In this document: positions 43,530-64,000 of the stretch, piece after piece | Numbering within the stretch: position 1 is the first letter of the stretch | How the letters are laid out: every line of letters begins with the position of its first letter | Assembly (NCBI GenBank): GCA_034509925.1 | Contig: CM067533.1 | Location: 7,384,535 to 7,448,534 of the forward strand | Length of the DNA stretch: 64,000 nt | Source of the DNA: Hirudinaria manillensis | Taxonomy: Eukaryota; Annelida; Clitellata; Hirudinida; Hirudinidae | Reading direction: 5' to 3' | The notes under the pieces: model-generated | Seen by the model: only the letters and a program-made list of their open reading frames with translations | Told to the model about the DNA's origin: nothing | Database searches by the model: none | Made by a program: the position numbers and the translations under genes

Positions 43530-46500
43530 ATGAGCGGGTCTTCGCTTAAATATTTCGCCAAAGCAAAAAATTCTGTTTCTGGAATCGTTTCAGATTTGTT
43601 GGGATTGCTCGCTGAAAGCTCCAAATGTGCAGCAGGTCGTCCTGGTTTTATTAAATTAATGAGATGGTTTTAGTGACTTGTAGAAATAAGCACATTTTCT
43701 CTTTCTTTTCACTTTCTTTAGAGATACAGTCTGTTGATCAGTCCATATTGGCAGAAGATGATATAATTTTGTCGGGCAAAGTAACAGAAAAGGTCAAAGG
43801 GATTTCAGATATCCTTCAAAGGAATTCAATGAAAGTTGTTTTCTTTGGAAGGTAATCACAAGTGACTGGATTTCTTACTTATTGTACAAATTCTTGACTC
43901 TATCAGTTTATCTAAGTCTTGCTCAATGCTTATCACAGAACTTCTAACGGAAAGAGCACGGTCATAAACGCCATGTTGAAGGACAAGATCTTGCCGAGCG
44001 GCATCGGTCATACGACCAACTGCTTTGTACAAGTAACGACTGCCTCTTGTTGGTCAAAACTATAGCAATAATAATAACCTTATAATTTAACGATTGTATA
44101 AGTTTACAAATTGTCCTAAAGGGAGACATTTGTTTAGCTTGTAAAGATTTGATTTTATGTTATTGATTCTTAAGGTTGAAGGTGAGGATGGATCTGAGGC
44201 TTATGTTTCAACAGAGGGTGGGGGAAAGCAGAGTGTGCAGGTGAGCTGAAGGTAATTTGTGAGATTTAAATTATGCTTGAGTGTCAGTGGAATGTAATTA
44301 TTATTAAGTAAGATTTGAATATTTATTTATGCTTGCCCAGCATTCATTCGACGTGCTTTGATTTCATCGTTTTGCAAAAGTCGCTGAGCCATTTGGCAAG
44401 CGCTCTTAGCAAGGTGAAGCTCACGCCCGAGAGCCTGATAAAGATCCACTGGCCCAAGCACAAGTGTCATCTCTTGAGGGAAGATGTCGTCCTTGTTGAC
44501 AGGTTCTTAAATCTTCTTTTGATGCCATTTTGCCAGCTCAGATGATTTCCACAAGGAAATTTAGATCATTAAAATGGTGCTCAAAGGCATCAAGTTATGT
44601 AGTTTTAATAGTTGTGAATCTTTGCTAGAAAAAGACGATTTCTGGATTCTATATTCCAGCAATTTCTAGACGAGATTTCTCATAGAAATCCACGTGCTAA
44701 TCTTTGACTACTCTAGGATCAATTAATTAATCTTTAATTACTCTACGATTAAAACATCTTTCAGTCCCGGCATCGACCTCTCTGCAGACGTGGATGAGTG
44801 GATTGACAAATTCTGCCTCGATGCAGACGTCTTTGTGCTGGTCGCCAATGCAGAGTCGACCATCATGCAGACTGTGAGACCTTGATTCCTAGAGTCTATT
44901 TTAGATTTTATTATTTGATTTAATTATTTATATTATAAATATTTAATTCTAATTATTGAAAATACTATGACTTTCTTGTTTTCCTTATTTTTAATTTTCA
45001 TTCATTTTCTCATTAATTCTTAAAGAATTTATTTTCTCTTTAGCAATGAGAATTATTTTCTCTCAGGAAAAGAACTTCTTTCATCGAGTGAGTTCAAGGC
45101 TGTCAAAGCCAAACATCTTCATATTGAACAACAGGTGGGATGCATCGGCATCTGAGATTGACACGAAGAAGCAGGTGAAATTGTTATCGAATGGAATTTA
45201 TGGATGGATGGACGGATATATGGATGGACGGGTGGGCGGTTGGATGGGTGGATGGATGGATGGACGGATGGATGGATGGGTGGGTGGATGGAATGGAAAC
45301 CCGTTCAAAATCCATGCCTGGAAAGGTGGCCGATTGAACCCGACAGGTGAGGCAACAGCACGTGGAGAGGTGCACGTCTTTCCTCGTCGACGAACTCCAG
45401 GTCATGGATCCGGAAGACGTCGGCAGGCGGGTTTTCTTCGTGTCCGCCCTGGAGACTCTCCAGGTCAACAATTCCATGGCCGTTCCGCATCAGTCGCTTC
45501 AGCCGTCGGAGGGATTGGAGGAGAGGATCGATGAGTTTGTCAAGTTTGAGGAATGTTTCGAGGTTTGAGTTTCTTAATTTTCGGGTTTTTGATGAAATCC
45601 TTTTTTTTTGAATCATTTCTTTGGGTTTTTAGAATATAACGGAAAAAAATTGATAAATCTGTCGAGCTAAATAACTTTAATTTTCATTCTTTTCGTTCAT
45701 TACTTGTTTATTTATTTCTTTATTTATTTTATTCCATTCAATTCAATCAGGATTGCATCTCAAAGACGGCTGTTGAGACCAAATTTGCCCAACATGCCAG
45801 GAATGTCGGAAACGTGGCCAGTTCTTTGGTGTCCGCGTGGGACGAGATCATCGCGGAGGTCAACCGGTCCAAGTAATTAATTAATTAATTAATTAATGTT
45901 GTCCTTGTAATTAATGTTGTCCTTGAATCCTTTAAGATGGAAAAGATAAATAAGGCAAAAGAAGTTGTTATAAGTTAATAAGTTTTTGATGATTTTTGTT
46001 AGAAATAATAATAAAATATTTAAAAATAAACTTTAAATGTTGAAAGTGTCAAGATTAACCAATGGCATCTTTGACATTGACAACAATATCTGGATGATAA
46101 TAGTAGTTTTAATGAACTGTTGTTTTTTTTTTTTTGAGACTTTTAAGATTGGATTTCTTGAAATACTTTTATTGCAAGGGACCGATTATTATCCTTGTTC
46201 CATAATTTTTAAGCGATGGTGATTGCATTTTGGGCTCAAATTTTACATTAAACAATAAATAAATACATTACAATGAATTAATTACTGCTTTAGGCTCTTT
46301 AATCTGAACCCCCCTAAGAATATTAATGATCGGTAATCAGAGCCTTACCAATATTTATAACCGTCGTTAAGTATTATTATTATTGTTGTTATTATTATTA
46401 TTATTATTAGGACCATGACTTGAAAGATCATCACGTTTTGCCGTCTTTTCCACCATTTCGCAGGAGTAGGAGCGTGGAAGACCTGGAGGCTTCGAAGCGA

Positions 46501-49095
46501 CTGCTGGAATCCATCGACGAGGATTTCATCTGCTGGCGAGAACTGGCAGAGGGTCTGGTGGCAGAAGCTTCTCAACATCTCAGACTCAAGGTTGGCGAAG
46601 GCAACATTGCCTTTAGGCATGATGGGACATTAATTTCTAGTAACGATTAGTAGTTAATAATATAATTTAACTTGAACTTAATCAGTGGTCATCAATGGTC
46701 TTAATGGTAGTTTCCTTATAATTTGTTATTGTTTGATTGACTGTTGATTGTCCTACCATGTTTTCGTTGTTGCTGTTGTTATCAGTCATTGATTAAGAAA
46801 GTGCTTAGAAATGTCTCGCTTTAACTACTTTCATATCAGATGTCAGAATCCCTGAAGAAAGAGTTGAAGTACTTGCACAACGTACTCGATGAGTACGGAC
46901 AAGCATTCAATCCGGACGATGAGGAAACCATGCGACTGTACAGGAAGGTCGGTATCGGGGGTGGGGTGAATGTGGGGGGTACTGGCTTGGAGTTATTGAG
47001 TTTGCATTTCTGCTGATGATATTTTATAGGGACGTGACATTTGGCATGACATTGTGGTTTTGCCCGTTGCTGTCACAGTTTGCTTTTTGGAGTGGTGTTG
47101 TTGCTGAAGAATTGTTGTTTTTGAATTTAATGGTTTTTAATTTTGAATTTAATTTAATTAAATTTGAATGTTCCAGGACTTGAACTTTTATGTGGAAGAG
47201 AATCTCATCAAAAACCTCCATGTTTCACACACCCCTGTTGCCAGGGCCATGTTCCTGAGCACCTGTGATCAGATGATAGGTTTAGTTTTAAGTTTTTTTT
47301 TGTTTTTTTATCATTTCTCTATGTATTTTCTGATAAAATGAATCATAAGATACTTTGAAAAAATATTTCTATTCCTTTAAAGTCCATATTTTTCTTCGTC
47401 GGTTATAATATTATAATATTTATATATATTGGATTTTTGTTCAGTTATGTCTGGCTATCTTATTAACAATATTTTTTTTCCAGTTTTCCTTAATTACAAT
47501 ATTATTATCATTATTATTATTATTATTGTTGTTGTTATTATCAATATGAGTGATAAAAGAGAGCCAATCTAAATACAGCTTCAGCCTGTACAATGCTTTC
47601 AATGCCAGAGGAGGAGGTCGTCAGGATTCTGGTTCCAAGCAGGAACTTTGAAGTTATTTACAATCTGAACTGTACCGGCCTCTGCTCGGAGTTCATTGAG
47701 GACATTGAGTTCAGGTTTTCCCTCGGTCTAACGGCCCTCTTTACGAGGTACCAAGGCAAAAGTGCCGGCGACGCTTATGAGGTTATTGATCTTCAATTAT
47801 TCCGTCGTCATTGATTGAAAATTTTCTTTTTGTTATGCATCAATTGATGAATTAGATTGTTATTTAAAAATGTTTTAGTCACCTTTTAACAATAATAATA
47901 ATAATAAAAATAATGATTTCAGTTTTAGTAAATGCAATTCAATTGTTGGGTCTTTCCAGGTGGCTCAAGTGATAGCCTCCAGAACGAGTTCCAGCTCGAG
48001 CGTGCTTCCCTTCACTTCTGGTTCCACGATCGGGATGCTGGTCTTGCTTTCAGCCGTCAGTTCAGTTTTTTAAATTAATCTTATTATTACACCTTTACAC
48101 GTATTTAATTTGTGAATTTATTTTGTTCTCGAATTTCTTTTGAATTAAAATAGGAATTCTGCAACAGTGGTATCGTAACAATCTTCAGAGATTCAATCGA
48201 TTGCTTTGTTTTCAGGTCTTCAGGACCGTAGGATCGAGAGTAATGGTCGTCTGTTTATCTGCCTATGCTCTGCTATACATCTACGAGAGATTGTCTTGGA
48301 CCAACAAGATGAAAGAACAGGCTTTCAAGCGTCAATACATTTCCTTCGTCACTCACCAGCTGAGAACCGTCATGGACATTCTCAGCTCAAATTGTAGCTC
48401 TCAAATTGAAAGGTGAGTTGTTTTGGGTGCAAAACATCAAAACTAAAGTTAGTGGTTATCTGCTTCATTAATGATATCGATAGACTGTACTATCAATATT
48501 ACTGAACAAGAGCTGTAATAATAACATTCTATTTTGATTCTTAATAATAAGTTTCTGATAGTTATGACCATTGCAAACCGTGCGCGTTGCAAAGATGACG
48601 AAGACAATTGCCACGTATTCCAAGGAATTAGGATTATATGATATTAAACAAAACCAATGGATAGACAGATGACGTCTGCCACTTGTTTCCCTGTGACAGG
48701 GAGTTGAACTGCGTGGTGAAGGACCTCGATGGAATGATTGTCAAGCATCGAGAACTGCTCGCCAGGAAGATCCAGGAATCTGAAAGTCTGGTGGAAAAGT
48801 TGGAGAACATCGGTGCCTCTGCCACTTCTCTCAGGTTGGCATCGGTTGGGGAGTTCAACTGGCTTATGGGGGCTGGGTTGCTGCTGGTCAAGAATGATTC
48901 GCACAAAGAAGCTGATTATTGTTCTTTGTCTTGTTATTTGATATTTTTAATGAATGCTTCCAAGACATGATTTCTTCTGGCAAGGCCATTTATTGAATTC
49001 AAGCTTTCTTTATCATAAACTCCCATTTAATTTATCAAATTTTTTTTTTACAAATATATCTGAACCTTCATTCTCATCACTGTACAGATCATTAT

Positions 49096-49127
<32 letters not shown>

Positions 49128-49222
49128 TTAACTTCTAAACGTTATTTCTCAGATCCAGATTCTATGACGTATCAAGACAACTAGAAGATTTCCAAACAGA
49201 ATACCTCAAAGGGAATTTATAG
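43530..49222 (+). CDS. Mfn: Mitofusin (mitochondrial outer-membrane fusion GTPase)
   Basis: Seventeen exons, 703 residues: 43530-43635, 43722-43851, 43939-44032, 44175-44240, 44381-44502, 44765-44873, 45067-45174, 45347-45562, 45751-45872, 46464-46590, 46840-46947, 47177-47279, 47579-47781, 47960-48055, 48216-48412, 48700-48834, 49153-49222. Dynamin-type GTPase motifs: G1 [10 protein letters not shown]2 [10 protein letters not shown]3 DSPG, G4 [10 protein letters not shown]. Next come a helical middle region, [23 protein letters not shown], and paired membrane segments ([10 protein letters not shown] then [20 protein letters not shown]). A C-terminal HR2-like coiled coil ends in KGNL. It tethers and fuses mitochondrial outer membranes. 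Length is slightly below vertebrate MFN1/2 (about 740-757). The G1 second serine is asparagine (SNGKS). An earlier ATG at 43507 is out of frame. Confidence 0.92.
45193..45292. repeat. (GGAT)n-type tetranucleotide repeat
   Basis: Imperfect GGAT/GGGT units in the mitofusin intron 45175-45346. Confidence 0.92.
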
Positions 49223-49354
49223 CTTTTTTTTCATAGCAGATCAGTGTCATCCACCTACCCACCCAAAGCACCCAAAGAACTACGAACATGATAGCTCACA
49301 AAGGAGGGTCTTCCTCAATAATCGCTTTTTGATGGCAATATTCCGGAGCGTAGC

Positions 49355-49385
<31 letters not shown>

Positions 49386-50258
49386 ATATACAGTACAGTC
49401 TCTCTAATGCTTCTAATTTCTAATGCTAATAAATTTTCTGTAGTAAATAATTTAAAGATTGATTGGGCCGGAATGGCTTTAGCATCCCGATATTTGCTTC
49501 TGCTGCTGGGGTTTTGGTATTGGTCAGTGTTACATTCATGCTACTAAGCATCCCATAGTTATGAATTCTGCCTTGCAAGGAGGTGGCAAGCATCCAGTAC
49601 AGTACTTGTTAACTTGTCTGTGGCTGTCTTATTGTGTACTGATGCAGCATTCAGAGGACTCAAAGAGACGTCGGGAGAATCAAAGTTTATTGTCGATCAG
49701 AATTGAACACCTATGACTGCAGACCGTGGCCATTGAAACAGCAAATTCGCTAACTCTGCCGATGCGAAGAGGATTTCGAATGACATGATCGAAGCACGGC
49801 CGTCCGAGGATTTGGCGAATCGTGGGCTCTCTTTATCTCCGAGAGACTGCCCCTAAGCTGGGGCTGACTACGATAAGAATCTCGAGAAGTTGAAACGCAC
49901 AAGAAGTTGGATCGCACGACTACACAAATGTACTTTTTTTTTTCGTTTAAAAGAATAAATACGGAGGAAGAAACACGCGGAAGACTTCGGGCTTGCGGGT
50001 GGATGCTCGGGAGATCCGGACGTGCATGGAACTCGAAGATGCATGCTATCCAAACACGTCAGAGTGGAGAATAATGCTGCTTCTGCGACAAACATTGACT
50101 GACTATCGGTTGCGATGCATTTTTTTTAAAAGGAAGAAAGTCCTTGAACGTGGACGCAGAAACTGATTGTGAGTCGTGGAGGAGGGGGAGAACGTGCGAC
50201 GCGTGCTCTCGGAGTTCGAACCGCGACCGCGAACTCCGCGTGCGCTCGGGCGCGGAGT
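49223..50258. other. Intergenic region between convergent mitofusin and PKC
   Basis: Holds both 3' UTRs. A mitofusin poly(A) signal candidate, AATAAA, is at 49428-49433. A short CA/CG dinucleotide run lies at 49355-49386. On the minus strand TTTATT at 49686-49691 (AATAAA read in the PKC direction) is the first clear candidate after the PKC stop. Two GGAGTTC...GAACTCC hairpins are at 50211-50280. No coding region supported. Confidence 0.5.
49428..49433 (+). terminator. Candidate poly(A) signal of mitofusin
   Basis: AATAAA about 205 nt after the mitofusin stop, followed by a T-rich stretch. Confidence 0.45.

Positions 50259-50280
<22 letters not shown>
50211..50280. repeat. Twin hairpins at the PKC 3' end
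   Basis: Two 27-nt elements, 50211-50237 and 50254-50280, each begin GGAGTTC and end GAACTCC, so each can fold on its own 7-bp arms. They are similar to each other inside as well. The second covers the last PKC codons and the stop at 50259-50261. Confidence 0.8.
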
Positions 50281-63369
<13,089 letters not shown>

Positions 63370-64000
63370 CTGGAAAAATGGATGGAAATTATGCGTCCAT
63401 TACGAGCCATTAAAGCCTGCCCCAGTTCCGCAAATGATTTCGTAATAATTATCGGCACGACGGCCAGAGCAATATGAAATGCACGAGCAATCTGAATTCT
63501 GTTTAAAATTATTTTTATATGTTGCTCTAATTGTGCTCACAATTAAAACAATAAAATACTAACTCCATGATAAATTAAAAGTATTACAGCATAGACATCA
63601 TCATTATCTAACCTAGAATTAAATAATTACCATCATTTTGCCTCCAGCAAAAATTTTGAAAAAATTACAATGGCATTTAATTAATCTAAGATAAGCCATC
63701 GGTGCATTGCATTTATTTATGATCATGAGAGATGATGATCCCATAGGATTCTATGAGATCATCATCATCATCATCATGGCAAATAAAAATCATTGCCATC
63801 TCCATCACTATCACAACCAGCACCAAATGCATCACCCAGAGAATAATATTTAAAAAATTTCAAAATTTATCAAAAACATGTCTGGGGCATTTTGACAAAG
63901 CAAAAGTGATGGTTGGTCAAGATAACTTTCAAGAAATATACACATTTTAACACATCAAGAGCTGAATGCATGTTGTGTTTAAGGCAATTTATGCAACAAT
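63370..64000 (-). other. PKC intron at right edge
   Basis: Sequence upstream of the first visible PKC exon. The expected C1A and pseudosubstrate exons are not present here. A CAT/GAT triplet run occurs at 63755-63775. Confidence 0.55.

Noticed and set aside
46411..46463. Upstream extension of the mitofusin exon at 46464, using the acceptor before 46411
   Set aside because: Phase from the preceding exon (ends AA at 45872) gives a stop; the acceptor at 46463 restores K-S-R-S-V-E-D-L in frame.

Overview
The window is nuclear DNA from an animal, most likely an invertebrate. The genes are split into many small exons with consensus GT-AG (occasionally GC-AG) introns. The DNA between exons is AT-rich and full of microsatellites (AAT, AAAT, GAT, GGAT). 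Every recognised product belongs to a metazoan family. I cannot assign a phylum. All exon models below were built by eye from splice signals, reading phase and remembered family sequence; no search was run.

Layout, left to right: (1) 1-243, minus strand, the 5' part of a cytosolic malate dehydrogenase gene that runs off the left edge. (2) 1570-3350, plus strand, a complete tra2-type SR splicing regulator, divergent from mdh1. (3) 4406-24087, minus strand, a 28-exon ankyrin with about 23 ANK repeats, ZU5 and UPA regions, and a single 6.5-kb last exon that encodes a long degenerate repeat tail with no death domain that I can see. (4) 27436-28554, minus strand, a MARCH1/8-type membrane RING-CH ubiquitin ligase. 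(5) 30888-43207, plus strand, a full-length ABCC/MRP1-type transporter with a TMD0; its first coding exon was not found. (6) 40815-42065, plus strand, a two-exon RING-finger gene nested inside an ABCC intron. (7) 43530-49222, plus strand, a complete mitofusin that starts only 322 bp after the transporter stop. (8) 50259-63369, minus strand, a conventional protein kinase C from C1B to the C-terminus; its first exons lie beyond the right edge.

The phases of consecutive exons close exactly in the ankyrin (10,545 nt), ABCC (4,854 nt), mitofusin (2,112 nt) and PKC (1,725 nt) models, which is the main internal support for them. The neighbours do not form an obvious pathway. The only close physical coupling is the ABCC transporter, the RING gene inside it, and the mitofusin directly downstream.

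The most unusual features are the ankyrin giant-exon tail made of about 16 copies of a DG-x-x-K-K-V-T-like motif, the nested RING gene with an unrecognised C-terminal half, an ABCC NBD1 whose switch histidine is replaced by asparagine, several apparent GC-AG introns in highly conserved genes, and twin hairpins overlapping the PKC stop codon.
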